Positions 1-7,555 of a stretch of 28,565 nt of DNA are shown one piece after another. Position 1 is the first letter of the stretch. The number at the start of each line of letters is the position of its first letter. The position numbers and the translations under genes were made by a program. The notes below the pieces were generated by a model that saw nothing but the letters and a program-made list of their open reading frames with translations, ran no database searches and was not told the origin of the DNA. This stretch comes from DATAVK01 sp036267755 (GTDB taxonomy: Bacteria > Actinomycetota > Actinomycetes > JAFAQI01), in contig DATAVK010000146.1 in the NCBI GenBank assembly GCA_036267755.1, positions 1 to 28,565 of the forward strand, given 5' to 3'.

Positions 1-1
1 C

Positions 2-556
2 ATGATGCGCCGGCTCGACCTCGCGGCCAGCCTGGTGGCCAGCCCGCGGGTGCTGTTCCTCGACGAGCCGACGACCGGGCTCGATCCGCGAGCCCGCAAC
101 GACATGTGGGGAGTCATCCGCGACCTGGTCGCGAGCGGGACGACGCTGCTGCTCACTACCCAGTACCTCGACGAGGCGGACGAGCTGGCCGACGACATCG
201 TGGTCGTCGACCACGGGAAGATCATCGCGCAGGGCACCGCCGACGCGCTGAAGGACCGGATCGGCGGCGACGCCATCGAGTTCAGCCTCGCCGACCCCGC
301 GCGACGGCCGGCCGCGCTCGACGCCGTCAGCGGGCTCACGGACGGCGAGCCCACGATCGACGAGGACGGGACGGTGTCGTTGCGGGTGGGCCACCGTGGC
401 TCCGAAGTCCTGGTCGAGGTGGTGCGGCGGCTCGACACCGCCGGCATCGAGTCGCGCGGTCTCGCGGTCCGCCGCCCGTCACTGGATGACGTCTTCCTCG
501 CGCTCACCGGGCACGCCGCCGAGGCCGAGCCCGCGGTCCCGGAGCCGGCGCGATGA
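2..556 (+). CDS. DrrA-like ABC transporter ATP-binding protein, 3' part only
   Basis: This is the C-terminal 184 residues of an ABC ATPase whose start lies before the window, so Walker A and most of the LSGG signature are missing. The fragment opens just after the signature (MMRRLDLA). It has a full Walker B (VLFLDEPTTGLD, fragment residues 17-28) and a switch region reading TTQYLDEADELAD. There Gln replaces the usual H-loop His, which is typical of the daunorubicin-resistance DrrA family. The tail RRPSLDDVFLALTG is also a DrrA hallmark. It should hydrolyse ATP on the cytoplasmic face to drive the permease encoded next, whose ATG overlaps this stop by 4 bp. The substrate (drug, lipid or polyketide-like) cannot be told. 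The first Met at position 2 is internal, not a start. Confidence 0.93.
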   Translation: MMRRLDLAASLVASPRVLFLDEPTTGLDPRARNDMWGVIRDLVASGTTLLLTTQYLDEADELADDIVVVDHGKIIAQGTADALKDRIGGDAIEFSLADPARRPAALDAVSGLTDGEPTIDEDGTVSLRVGHRGSEVLVEVVRRLDTAGIESRGLAVRRPSLDDVFLALTGHAAEAEPAVPEPAR

Positions 557-1341
557 CCGACCTCACGATCGGTCAGAAAGCCCGGTTCGGGGCGTGGGAC
601 GCCTACACGCTGACCCGGCGGAACCTCACCATCTGGCTGAAGGTCCCGGCCTTCATCGCGTTCACCGTCATCCAGCCCGTGATGTTCACGCTGCTGTTCC
701 GCTACGTGTTCGGCGGCGCGATCCATACCGGCGCCCAGGGCGGGTACGTCGATTTCCTGCTGCCCGGCGTGATCGGCCAGACCGCGGCGTTCACGTCGTT
801 CGGGACCGCGATCTCGCTCGCCCAGGAGGTCCAGAAGGGCAGCATCGACCGGCTACGTTCCATGCCCATCGCCCGCAGCGCGGTGCTGCTCGGTCGGCTG
901 GCGGCCGACGTCGTCCGGCTGCTCGTCATCACCTTGATCATCGTCGGCGTCGGATATCTGGTGGGTTTCCGCTTCTACGGCGGTTTCGGTGGCGCGGTTG
1001 GGATGATCGTGCTCGCGCTAGTGCTCGGGGTCGCGACCTGCTGTGTGTCCGCGTTCATCGGGCTCGCGATCAAGGACGAGGAGTCGGTGCAGGCATTCGG
1101 GCTGATCTGGGTGTTCCCCCTGACATTCGTCAGCTCGGCGTTCGTGCCGGTGCAGACGATGCCCGGGTGGCTGCAGGCCTTCGCCAACAACCAGCCGATC
1201 ACGCAGATGGTCGATGCGATGCGCGCCCTCGCCCTCGGTACGCCGGTCGGCAACCACGTCTGGGCCGGTCTGCTGTGGATGCTCGGCGTCCTCGCCGTCT
1301 TTGGGCCGCTGGCCGTGCGCGCCTATCGCCGCGCGTCCTGA
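553..1341 (+). CDS. DrrB-like ABC-2 type transporter permease
   Basis: A 262-residue ABC-2 permease of the DrrB family that forms the membrane part of the exporter with the preceding ATPase. The N-terminal cytoplasmic segment (TLTRRNLTIWLKVP) leads into about six hydrophobic segments. The first is near residues 33-55 (AFIAFTVIQPVMFTLLFRYVFGG). A central loop carries QEVQKGSIDRLRSMPIARSAVLLGR, the ABC-2 coupling region, and the last helix lies near 235-257. Length is normal for the family. The ATG overlaps the ATPase stop (ATGA), indicating translational coupling. The next gene begins 3 bp after the stop, so the operon continues. Family assignment is firm; the transported substrate is unknown. 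Confidence 0.93.
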   Translation: MTDLTIGQKARFGAWDAYTLTRRNLTIWLKVPAFIAFTVIQPVMFTLLFRYVFGGAIHTGAQGGYVDFLLPGVIGQTAAFTSFGTAISLAQEVQKGSIDRLRSMPIARSAVLLGRLAADVVRLLVITLIIVGVGYLVGFRFYGGFGGAVGMIVLALVLGVATCCVSAFIGLAIKDEESVQAFGLIWVFPLTFVSSAFVPVQTMPGWLQAFANNQPITQMVDAMRALALGTPVGNHVWAGLLWMLGVLAVFGPLAVRAYRRAS

Positions 1342-1343
1342 GC

Positions 1344-1562
1344 ATGACCGAGCCGCCGATCGACGTACCGATCCGGGAGATCGGGATCCGGCTCGGCCAG
1401 TTCCTCAAGCTCGCGGGCGCGGTGGACTCCGGCGCCGACGTCAAGGCCTTGCTCGCCGACGCAGCCGTCACCGTCAACGGACAGCTCGAGCTGCGCCGCG
1501 GCCGTCAGCTGGTGCGCGGCGATGTCGTCGGGTACGCGGAGCAGCGGTGGCGGGTTGGCTGA
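1344..1562 (+). CDS. Small S4-domain RNA-binding protein
   Basis: A 72-residue protein consisting essentially of one S4 RNA-binding fold (YbcJ/RlbA-like): IGIRLGQFLKLAGAVDSG (about residues 9-26), then ALLADAAVTVNGQLELRRGRQLVRGDVV (about 32-60). The VNG turn and R-x-G-R-Q-L-V-R-G-D motif are typical of S4 domains that bind structured RNA, often rRNA. The reading frame is open further upstream, but the ATG at 1344 is chosen because it lies 3 bp after the permease stop and begins directly before the domain. It is probably co-transcribed with the ABC genes, which says little about function. Its 3' end may overlap the start of the DUF445 gene. RNA target unknown. Confidence 0.88.
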   Translation: MTEPPIDVPIREIGIRLGQFLKLAGAVDSGADVKALLADAAVTVNGQLELRRGRQLVRGDVVGYAEQRWRVG

Positions 1563-2826
1563 CAGCGTTCCGGTGACGGCGGCGCTCGGCAACGACGCCT
1601 ACGCCCGACGCCGGCTGCGGCGGGCGAAGGCGATGGCCACGGGCTTCCTGCTGCTGGCGGCGGTCCTGTATGCCGTCACGTTCGTGGTCCATGACGGAGG
1701 ATCGGGCGCCTGGGGCTACCTGCGGGCCGCGAGTGAAGCCGGCATGGTCGGCGGAGCCGCGGACTGGTTCGCCGTGACCGCGTTGTTCCGGCACCCCCTG
1801 GGCATCCCGATCCCGCACACAGCGCTGATTCCGGAACGCAAGGACGCGCTCGGCCGGACCCTGCAGGACTTCGTCGGCGACAACTTCCTCGCCGAGTCGA
1901 TCGTCCGCGAGCGGCTGGCCGCGGCGCGAGTGCCGGAGCGGCTCGGCGCCTGGCTGGTCGTCCCCGAGCATGCCCGGCGTACCGCCGACGAGCTGGCCGA
2001 CGTCGCAGCCGCCGCGATCCGACGACTCGACCCGGCCAAGATCAGCGACGTCGCCGACGTACTGAGCCGGGCGATCGAAGCGCGGCTGCCGTTCGACGCC
2101 GTCTCACCGTTCCTCGGCCAGATCCTGGACGCCGTCGTCAACAGCGGCGGCCACCGGCTCCCGATGTCGCGGCTGCTGGACCGGCTCGCCGACTGGCTCG
2201 ACCGGCCCGACGCCCTCAAGGACACGCTGGTGCAGCTCGGGCTCAGCAAGGACACCTTCCTGGGTAACCGGTTCATCAATCTGGTCGAGCTGTTCCTGCG
2301 CGACAAGGTCCGTGACCTCGCCCTGCGCTCGGACGAGCAGACGTGGAGCGGTGTGGACGACTTGCTCCGGCAGGTCGCCGAGCGGCTGCGCACCGAGCCG
2401 GACACGATCGCCACGGTGTCGAACCTGCTTCGCCAGACCCTGACGGCACCCGAGCTGCGGACCGCGGTCCGGGGGTCCGCCGACTTCTTCCGGACCATGC
2501 TCGCCGAGCTGCTCGCCGACCACGACGGCGAGCTGCGCGACCAGCTCACCGAGGCCGCGATGAGCATCGGTCGGCGGCTCCAGGACGATGCCGAGCTTCG
2601 CCAGGACATCGAGCAGCGGCTGGGGCACTTCGTCGCGACCGCCGTGACGACGTACCGGGGCGAGATCACCACCGTCATCAGCGCCACCGTCGACCGCTGG
2701 GACGGCAACGAGACGGCGCGGCGGATCGAGCTGCTGGCCGGTCGCGATCTGCAGTTCATCCGGCTCAACGGCACCGCGGTCGGCGCGCTGGTGGGCGTCG
2801 CGATCCACGCGATCAGCACCTTGTAG
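1522..2826 (+). CDS. DUF445 family membrane-associated protein
   Basis: A 434-residue DUF445 (YjiN/YheB-like) protein of unknown biochemical function. One N-terminal membrane helix (about residues 37-55, MATGFLLLAAVLYAVTFVV) is followed by the family signature EAGMVGGAADWFAVTALFRHPLGIPIPHTALIP (written in two parts: EAGMVGGAADWFAV, then TALFRHPLGIPIP). A long, mostly helical, charged body follows, ending in a hydrophobic C-terminal segment (TAVGALVGVAIHAISTL) that may re-enter the membrane. The start is uncertain. ATG 1522 overlaps the S4 gene by 41 bp; TTG 1555 and GTG 1573 are in frame and overlap less or not at all. None has a convincing ribosome-binding site. The family call is secure, its role is not known. 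Confidence 0.9.
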   Translation: MSSGTRSSGGGLADSVPVTAALGNDAYARRRLRRAKAMATGFLLLAAVLYAVTFVVHDGGSGAWGYLRAASEAGMVGGAADWFAVTALFRHPLGIPIPHTALIPERKDALGRTLQDFVGDNFLAESIVRERLAAARVPERLGAWLVVPEHARRTADELADVAAAAIRRLDPAKISDVADVLSRAIEARLPFDAVSPFLGQILDAVVNSGGHRLPMSRLLDRLADWLDRPDALKDTLVQLGLSKDTFLGNRFINLVELFLRDKVRDLALRSDEQTWSGVDDLLRQVAERLRTEPDTIATVSNLLRQTLTAPELRTAVRGSADFFRTMLAELLADHDGELRDQLTEAAMSIGRRLQDDAELRQDIEQRLGHFVATAVTTYRGEITTVISATVDRWDGNETARRIELLAGRDLQFIRLNGTAVGALVGVAIHAISTL

Positions 2827-2829
2827 CGT
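2824..2829 (+). promoter_or_regulatory. Candidate -10 box (TAGCGT) of a leaderless methyltransferase transcript
   Basis: TAGCGT matches the actinobacterial TANNNT -10 pattern and lies 7 bp before the ATG at 2837. That spacing would place the transcription start on or next to the start codon. No Shine-Dalgarno sequence precedes the ATG. No clear -35 box is seen. This is inference from spacing only. Confidence 0.3.
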
Positions 2830-2836
2830 CGTCAGC

Positions 2837-3595
2837 ATGGCGAGTCGGGCCGAGCGATCCGGATCCTTCGGGGCGATCGCCGAGGACTACGACCGGCTCC
2901 GGCCCCGACCCGCCGACGAGGCGGTCGACTGGCTGGTTCCGGCCGGTTGCCAGGTCGCCGTCGATGTCGCAGCGGGGACCGGGCTGCTGACCCGCGCGCT
3001 CGCCGCTCGGGTGCCCGAGGTGATCGCCGTCGAGCCGGACGAGCGGATGCGCGCCGTCCTGGCCGAGCGGACGCCCGAAGTGCGCGCCCTGGCCGGGTAC
3101 GGCGAGTCGATCCCGCTGTCCGACGAAAGCGCCGACGCCGTGTTCGTGTCGTCGGCCTGGCACTGGATGGATGAGCCGCGGGCGATCCCCGAGATCGCCC
3201 GGGTGCTGCGCCCGGGCGGCCGCTTCGGGCTGATCTGGACCAGCCGCGACCGCGAGGTCGAGTGGGTCCGCGAGCTCGACCCCTTGCGCAGCGCCGAAAC
3301 CCAAGAGCCGCGCGAGGAGGTCGCGGCGCAGCGGCACCGCCACCGCACCATCAACTTCCCCGACGACGGCAGCTTCCACGACGTGGCGACAGCGTCGTTC
3401 GGCTACACCCGCGAGATGTCGATCGATGACCTGGTCGGGTCACTCGGGACCTACAGCGGGCTCATCACCGCCACGGAAGCCGAGCGCCGAGCCGGCCTGG
3501 GGCGCGCGCGGGCGGCGATCGAGGGGCGGTTCCCCGGCGCCGAGACGATCGGCGTACCGATCCGGTCGTGGTGCTGGCGCGCCGAGCGAATCTGA
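2837..3595 (+). CDS. Class I SAM-dependent methyltransferase
   Basis: A 252-residue methyltransferase of the Methyltransf_11/UbiE-like type. It begins with the common ERSGSFGAIAEDYDRLRP preamble. SAM-binding motif I is VDVAAGTGLLTRAL (about residues 42-55), with an acidic residue at the end of the next strand (AVEPDERM). AGYGESIPLSDESADAVFVSSAWHWMD (motifs II/III region, about 88-114; given as AGYGESIPL and VFVSSAWHWMD) and EIARVLRPGGRFGLIW follow. The substrate cannot be inferred. It is likely transcribed on its own: the ATG lacks a ribosome-binding site and a TAGCGT box stands 7 bp upstream. It is 10 bp downstream of DUF445 in the same direction. Confidence 0.9.
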   Translation: MASRAERSGSFGAIAEDYDRLRPRPADEAVDWLVPAGCQVAVDVAAGTGLLTRALAARVPEVIAVEPDERMRAVLAERTPEVRALAGYGESIPLSDESADAVFVSSAWHWMDEPRAIPEIARVLRPGGRFGLIWTSRDREVEWVRELDPLRSAETQEPREEVAAQRHRHRTINFPDDGSFHDVATASFGYTREMSIDDLVGSLGTYSGLITATEAERRAGLGRARAAIEGRFPGAETIGVPIRSWCWRAERI

Positions 3596-3631
3596 CGCGT
3601 GTCACGGGACGGTTGAGCCGAGGCCTCCCAC

Positions 3632-3637
3632 TAGGGT
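3632..3637 (+). promoter_or_regulatory. Candidate -10 box (TAGGGT) upstream of the helicase gene
   Basis: TAGGGT, a good actinobacterial -10 match, lies 13 bp before the helicase ATG (3651), implying a leader of only a few bases. No ribosome-binding site is visible. The TTGAGC at 3613-3618 is only 13 bp upstream of it, too close for a standard -35 spacing. Confidence 0.3.
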
Positions 3638-3650
3638 CGGTGACTCCGCC

Positions 3651-5366
3651 ATGACTGCTGCTTTCGACCTCGTCGCGCTGCCCGACGACCTCCGCTCCTG
3701 GCAGCGGGCGGCCCTGTCGACGTACCTGTCCCGCTCGCCTCGGGACTTCACCGCGGTCGCGACCCCGGGAGCCGGCAAGACCCGGTTCGCGCTGGTCCTG
3801 GCCGCCCACCTGATCGCCACGCGTGAGATCGCCGCGGTGACGGTGGTGACGCCGACCGACCACCTCAAGCGACAGTGGGCGGACGCTGCGCACGGCGCGG
3901 GGATCCGGCTGGATCCGGGCTTCCGCAATGCCGCCGGCGCCACCGGTCGAGAGTTCAACGGCACCGTCGTCACCTATGCCCAGGTCGCGGCCGCACCGTT
4001 GCTGCACCGGGCCCGCACCGAGGCCCGCCGCACGCTGGTCATCCTCGACGAGGTCCACCACGCCGGCGACGCGCTGACCTGGGGGGACGGCGTCCGCGAG
4101 GCCTTCATGCCAGCTACCCGCCGGCTCGCCCTGACCGGTACGCCGTTCCGCTCCGACGACAACCCGATCCCGTTCGTCACATATGCGCGGGACGACACCG
4201 GCGCGATGCGCTCGGTCGCCGACTCGAGCTACGGGTACGGCGAGGCGCTGCGCGACGCGGTGGTGCGACCGGTGATCTTCCTGGCCTACTCCGGCGAGAT
4301 GCGCTGGCGGACCAGCGCCGGGGCGGAGCTCGCGGTCCGGCTCGGCGAGCCGTCGACGGCGGACGTCACCGCGCACGCCTGGCGCACCGCGCTCGACCCC
4401 GCCGGGGAGTGGATCGGCGCCGTGTTGCGTGCCGCCAACGAGCGGCTGACCGTCAAGCGCCGCGAGATGCCCGATGCCGGCGGGCTGGTCATCGCCTCCG
4501 ACCAGGCCACGGCGCGGGCGTACGCCGTGCTGTTGAAGCGGATCACGGGGGAGCCCGCCACTGTCGTGCTCTCGGACGACCCCCAGGCGAGCCGACGGAT
4601 CGGGGAGTTCCACCGATCCACCGACCGATGGATGGTCGCGGTGCGGATGGTGTCCGAGGGCGTCGACGTACCCCGGCTCGCGGTCGGGGTGTTCGCGACC
4701 AGCGTGTCGACGCCGCTGTACTTCGCGCAGGCGGTCGGCCGGTTCGTGCGGGCACGTCGACGGGGGGAAACGGCCAGCGTCTTCCTGCCGAGCATCCCGA
4801 TCCTGCTTCAGCACGCGGCGGAGCTCGAGGCCGTGCGCGACCACGTGCTCGGCCGTCCGCTCACCGGCGAGGACGGCCTCGACGATGCGGCGCTCGCCGA
4901 CGCGGCCCGGGCTCGCGACGAGGCCGGCATCGATGACGGCCCGGGCTTCGAGGCGCTCGAGGCCTCCGCGTCGTTCGACCGGGTGCTCTACGACGGCGCG
5001 GAGTTCGGCGGGTACGCCGACGGGACCAGCGACGACGAGCAGGACTACCTCGGCTTGCCGGGCTTGCTCGACGCCGACCAGGTTTCCCAGCTGTTGCGGG
5101 ATCGGCAGGCGCGCCAGATCGCGCGCGGCCGCCGCGCCCAGGCCGCCGCCGGTACGCCGGAGCCCGACGTACCGGTCTACGAGCAGGTGGCGGCGATGCG
5201 CCGGCGACTCGGCAGCCTGGTGGCGGCCTACGCCGCTCGAACCGGCCGCCCGCACGCCGCCGTGCACGCCGAGCTGCGCCGGACGTGCGGCGGGCCGCCG
5301 ACCGCTCAGGCCACCCTGGACCAGCTCGAGGCCAGGATCGCGTCACTGGCCCGGCTCGGGGGCTGA
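3651..5366 (+). CDS. DEAD/DEAH-box superfamily 2 helicase
   Basis: A 571-residue SF2 helicase resembling the SSL2/XPB or restriction-type helicase core. The Q-like start DDLRSWQRAALSTYL (about residues 12-26) is followed by Walker A TPGAGKTRFA (38-47), motif Ia VVTPTDHLKRQW, and Walker B LDEVHHAGD (132-140, the DEVH form). Motif III is LTGTPFRSDD (161-170); motifs V and VI read MVSEGVDVPRLAVGVF and QAVGRFVRARRRGE. The C-terminal 150 residues are acidic then Arg/Ala-rich, with no recognised domain. It should unwind or translocate on nucleic acid using ATP. The reading frame is open upstream to 3426, but that part overlaps the methyltransferase and lacks family similarity; ATG 3651 directly precedes the core. 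No nuclease or methylase partner is adjacent, so restriction or phage-defence function is not supported. Confidence 0.9.
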   Translation: MTAAFDLVALPDDLRSWQRAALSTYLSRSPRDFTAVATPGAGKTRFALVLAAHLIATREIAAVTVVTPTDHLKRQWADAAHGAGIRLDPGFRNAAGATGREFNGTVVTYAQVAAAPLLHRARTEARRTLVILDEVHHAGDALTWGDGVREAFMPATRRLALTGTPFRSDDNPIPFVTYARDDTGAMRSVADSSYGYGEALRDAVVRPVIFLAYSGEMRWRTSAGAELAVRLGEPSTADVTAHAWRTALDPAGEWIGAVLRAANERLTVKRREMPDAGGLVIASDQATARAYAVLLKRITGEPATVVLSDDPQASRRIGEFHRSTDRWMVAVRMVSEGVDVPRLAVGVFATSVSTPLYFAQAVGRFVRARRRGETASVFLPSIPILLQHAAELEAVRDHVLGRPLTGEDGLDDAALADAARARDEAGIDDGPGFEALEASASFDRVLYDGAEFGGYADGTSDDEQDYLGLPGLLDADQVSQLLRDRQARQIARGRRAQAAAGTPEPDVPVYEQVAAMRRRLGSLVAAYAARTGRPHAAVHAELRRTCGGPPTAQATLDQLEARIASLARLGG

Positions 5367-5430
5367 GCGGCCGTCACACCGCCTCAGGGCCGGCTCGGCG
5401 TGGCATCACAGGGCGCAGCCGTCCCGCCCA

Positions 5431-5436
5431 TACCGT
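5431..5436 (+). promoter_or_regulatory. Candidate -10 box (TACCGT) of the orphan ABC ATPase gene
   Basis: TACCGT fits the TANNNT -10 pattern and ends 8 bp before the GTG start at 5445, a spacing expected for a leaderless mRNA. No Shine-Dalgarno sequence is present. No convincing -35 is seen. Confidence 0.3.
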
Positions 5437-5444
5437 GATGTGCC

Positions 5445-6278
5445 GTGACTCTCGCTTTGCACGACGTGTCCGCTTCGTCCGTCGCCTCGCTGTCCGGCGT
5501 CAGCGTCCGCCGCGGCGGCGTGACCCTGCTCGACGACGTCGACTGGGCCATCGATGAGGGCCAGCGCTGGGTCGTCCTCGGTGCCAACGGCGCCGGGAAG
5601 ACGACGCTGCTGCAGGTCCTGGCGGGGTCGGTCGTCCCGGACGACGGCGAGGTCACGCTGCTCGGCGAGCCGCTGGCCGACGCCGACCTGGACGACGTCC
5701 TGCCTCGGGTGGGATGGGCGAGTGCGGCGCTGGCCGATCGCCTCCCCGCGGACGAGCGCGTCCTGGACGTGGTGCTGACGGCGTCCTACGCCGCGGTTCG
5801 ACGCGGCGTGGAGGCCTACGACGGCAGCGACGAGATCCGGGCGCGCACCCTGCTCGGCCGGATCGGCTGCCGTGAGCTGGTGGACCGACGCTTCGGCACG
5901 CTGTCGGAGGGGGAGCGCAAGCGGGTGCAGCTGGCTCGGGCGCTGATGACCGACCCCGAGCTGTTGCTGCTGGATGAGCCCGCTGCCGGGTTGGACCTGG
6001 GCGGCCGGGAGGCGCTGCTGCGGCTGCTCGGCCGGCTCGCCGACGATCCGCGGGCCCCGGTGCAGGTGCTGGTCTCCCACCACGTCGAAGAGGTGCCGCT
6101 CGGGATCACCCATGCCTTGCTGCTTCGCTCAGGGCGAGTGGTGGCGGCAGGACCGGTCGAGTCGACGCTGCATTCGGCAACGCTGTCCGCGGCCTTCGGA
6201 CTCCCGCTCCGCGTTTTGGCCTCGGATGGTCGCTGGACCGCGCGGATGGCGGTAGGCGCCCCGATCAGGAGGGGCTGA
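5445..6278 (+). CDS. ABC transporter ATP-binding protein (orphan)
   Basis: A 277-residue complete ABC ATPase: Walker A GANGAGKTT (residues 46-54), a short Q-loop region, signature LSEGERKR (153-160), Walker B LLLLDEPAAGLD (173-184) and H-loop SHHVEEVP (211-218). The signature reads LSEGE instead of LSGGQ, a form seen in ModF/YbbA-like or iron-uptake-like soluble ATPases. No permease or binding protein gene is adjacent, so the partner must lie elsewhere or the protein acts alone. GTG 5445 is the first start in frame near the family's usual N-terminus. The last codons and the stop lie inside one copy of a 19-bp tandem duplication. Substrate unknown. Confidence 0.88.
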   Translation: MTLALHDVSASSVASLSGVSVRRGGVTLLDDVDWAIDEGQRWVVLGANGAGKTTLLQVLAGSVVPDDGEVTLLGEPLADADLDDVLPRVGWASAALADRLPADERVLDVVLTASYAAVRRGVEAYDGSDEIRARTLLGRIGCRELVDRRFGTLSEGERKRVQLARALMTDPELLLLDEPAAGLDLGGREALLRLLGRLADDPRAPVQVLVSHHVEEVPLGITHALLLRSGRVVAAGPVESTLHSATLSAAFGLPLRVLASDGRWTARMAVGAPIRRG

Positions 6279-6302
6279 GCGTCTCAGGAGGGGCTGAGCG
6301 TC
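6265..6302. repeat. Exact 19-bp tandem duplication at a convergent gene junction
   Basis: The 19-mer TCAGGAGGGGCTGAGCGTC occurs at 6265-6283 and again, directly adjacent, at 6284-6302. Each copy holds both a plus-strand TGA and a minus-strand stop (TCA read in reverse). The first copy supplies the stop of the ABC gene and the second supplies the stop of the DUF7455 gene. With one copy only, the two convergent reading frames would overlap by 14 bp. Confidence 0.95.
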
Positions 6303-6484
6303 CCCGACTCGTCGTGGATCTCGATCGCAACCTCACGAAGCTTCGCCGCGTGCTCACGGCCATGGTGTGCGCAGAAGTACAAATCGCCGCCGCCAGGCAT
6401 CACGGCGCGCACCTGAGCTTGGGCGCCACACCGGTCACAGCGGTCGGCTGGTGACAGTGGAGGTGCTGCGGTCGTCGTTGTCAT
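6284..6484 (-). CDS. DUF7455 family small zinc-binding-like protein
   Basis: A 66-residue protein matching the actinobacterial DUF7455 pattern: a Ser/Thr/Ala-rich leader, then DRCDRCGAQAQVRAV (about residues 15-29) with a CxxC knuckle, and LYFCAHHGREHAAKL (about 35-49) supplying further Cys/His ligands. It looks like a single zinc ribbon. Function is not established; in my recollection relatives are often encoded near the principal sigma factor or gyrase/topoisomerase genes, neither of which is here. An in-frame stop lies four codons before the ATG, which fixes the start. It converges on the ABC ATPase gene with 5 bp between stops, inside the 19-bp duplication. Confidence 0.85.
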   Translation of the reverse strand: MTTTTAAPPLSPADRCDRCGAQAQVRAVMPGGGDLYFCAHHGREHAAKLREVAIEIHDESGTLSPS

Positions 6485-6720
6485 CGTGTCTAGTCAACAC
6501 CCTCCGTGTAGCCACTCATTCCACACTCCCCCAGGAGGGGGCCATGTACACCCATATGACACGCCGATGACCCTAGATGTAACACGCCAGGGACCCCGGT
6601 TGGCCTAGTCGGGGACGCAACGGCGAAGATAGGGACGATCACGGCGGGTGGGACCGCCAGATCCCGCGTGCGTGACGTCGCAGGCGGACGTGCGCGAGCG
6701 GAAAGGACGGCCGCCGAGAC
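6485..6720. promoter_or_regulatory. Divergent intergenic region between DUF7455 and the sdh operon
   Basis: This 236-bp region must carry the promoters of both flanking genes. It contains a short perfect hairpin, CCCCC-AGGA-GGGGG, at 6528-6541 and a weaker CCCCG/CGGGG pair at 6594-6614. No clear -35/-10 pair is recognisable on either strand. A purine-rich GGAAAGGA about 6699-6706 may be the ribosome-binding site of the sdh anchor gene, somewhat far from its ATG. No gene or RNA was recognised in it. Confidence 0.4.
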
Positions 6721-7533
6721 ATGGCGATGCAGACGGCAGGGACCGAGCAGCGCGATCCCGTCGGGAACGGCGGTCCCCGGGCCGAGATCGCGGCGAAGAC
6801 GCTGCGCACCGACCGCTGGTGGATCCAGCCGCTCGTCACCGCGATCGTCTTCGCGGCCTTCATCGCCTACGCCACCTGGGCGGCGTTCGACCACAACAAC
6901 TTCTACGCAGCGCCGTACCAGTCGCCGTTCTACTCGCCGTGTTTCGCCGACGGCTGCCCGTCCGCGATCGCCTGGGGCCATGTCGACATCTGGCACTGGC
7001 TCTCACCGGCGCTGTACATCCTGATCTTCCCGCTGAGCTTCCGGGCGACTTGCTACTACTACCGGAAGGCCTACTACCGGGCGTTCTGGTTCTCGCCCCC
7101 GGCCTGCGCGGTCTCCGAGCCCCACTCGACGTACACCGGCGAGACCCGGTTCCCGCTGATCTTCCAGAACATCCACCGCTACACCTGGTACTTCGCCGTG
7201 ATCTTCGCCGGCATCCTGTCCTACGACGCCGGCCGTGCCTTTGACTTCCACGGGAGCTTCGGGCTCGGTGTCGGCACCGGTGTGCTCGTGGTGAACGCAG
7301 TACTGATCCTGGGGTACACCCTCGGCTGCCACTCCTGCCGTCACATCACCTCGGGCCGGATCAACAGCTTCTCGAAGCATCCGCTGCGATATCGCTGGTG
7401 GACGCTGGTATCCAAGCTCAACCGCCGGCACATGCAGTTCGCCTGGGCGTCACTGGTCTGGGTGGCCGTCGCCGACCTCTACATCCGGCTGGTCGCGAGC
7501 GGCACCATCACCGACTACCACCACATCTTCTAG
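6721..7533 (+). CDS. sdhC: Succinate dehydrogenase (Sdh1-type) membrane anchor subunit
   Basis: A 270-residue integral membrane protein resembling the single large anchor of mycobacterial Sdh1 (Rv0249c, similar length and gene order). It carries electrons from the flavoprotein/iron-sulfur pair encoded next to the quinone pool. About five to six membrane helices are visible, the first near residues 39-56 (VTAIVFAAFIAYATWAAF). Conserved-looking Cys and His lie in SPCFADGC, PPACAVSEPH, QNIHRYTW and GYTLGCHSCRHITSG. Mycobacterial Sdh1 has a membrane-embedded Rieske-type cluster in this subunit, and these residues are the likely ligands, though I cannot assign each. ATG 6721 is the first start; ATG 6727 is an alternative. 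It is 22 bp upstream of the flavoprotein gene. Confidence 0.88.
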   Translation: MAMQTAGTEQRDPVGNGGPRAEIAAKTLRTDRWWIQPLVTAIVFAAFIAYATWAAFDHNNFYAAPYQSPFYSPCFADGCPSAIAWGHVDIWHWLSPALYILIFPLSFRATCYYYRKAYYRAFWFSPPACAVSEPHSTYTGETRFPLIFQNIHRYTWYFAVIFAGILSYDAGRAFDFHGSFGLGVGTGVLVVNAVLILGYTLGCHSCRHITSGRINSFSKHPLRYRWWTLVSKLNRRHMQFAWASLVWVAVADLYIRLVASGTITDYHHIF

Positions 7534-7555
7534 GAGCAGGTGAGAGAGCACTCCC

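Noticed and set aside
553..1341. Antibiotic biosynthetic cluster signalled by the DrrAB-like exporter
   Set aside because: No biosynthetic genes follow within the window; DrrAB-like pairs are widespread in actinobacteria outside such clusters.
1716..2819. Long minus-strand open frame opposite DUF445
   Set aside because: Composition is Ser/Arg-rich as expected for the antisense of a GC-rich gene, with no recognisable domain; DUF445 clearly occupies the plus strand.
3465..5267. 600-codon minus-strand open frame opposite the helicase
   Set aside because: It lacks any domain and is Gly/Arg/His-rich shadow sequence; all helicase motifs are on the plus strand.
3651..5366. Helicase as part of a phage-defence or restriction island
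   Set aside because: No methylase, nuclease, or other defence gene is adjacent; neighbours are housekeeping or unrelated and the base composition is uniform.
6528..6541. CCCCC-AGGA-GGGGG hairpin as an intrinsic terminator
   Set aside because: The stem is only 5 bp, no T-tract follows on either strand, and it lies between divergent genes where no terminator is needed.
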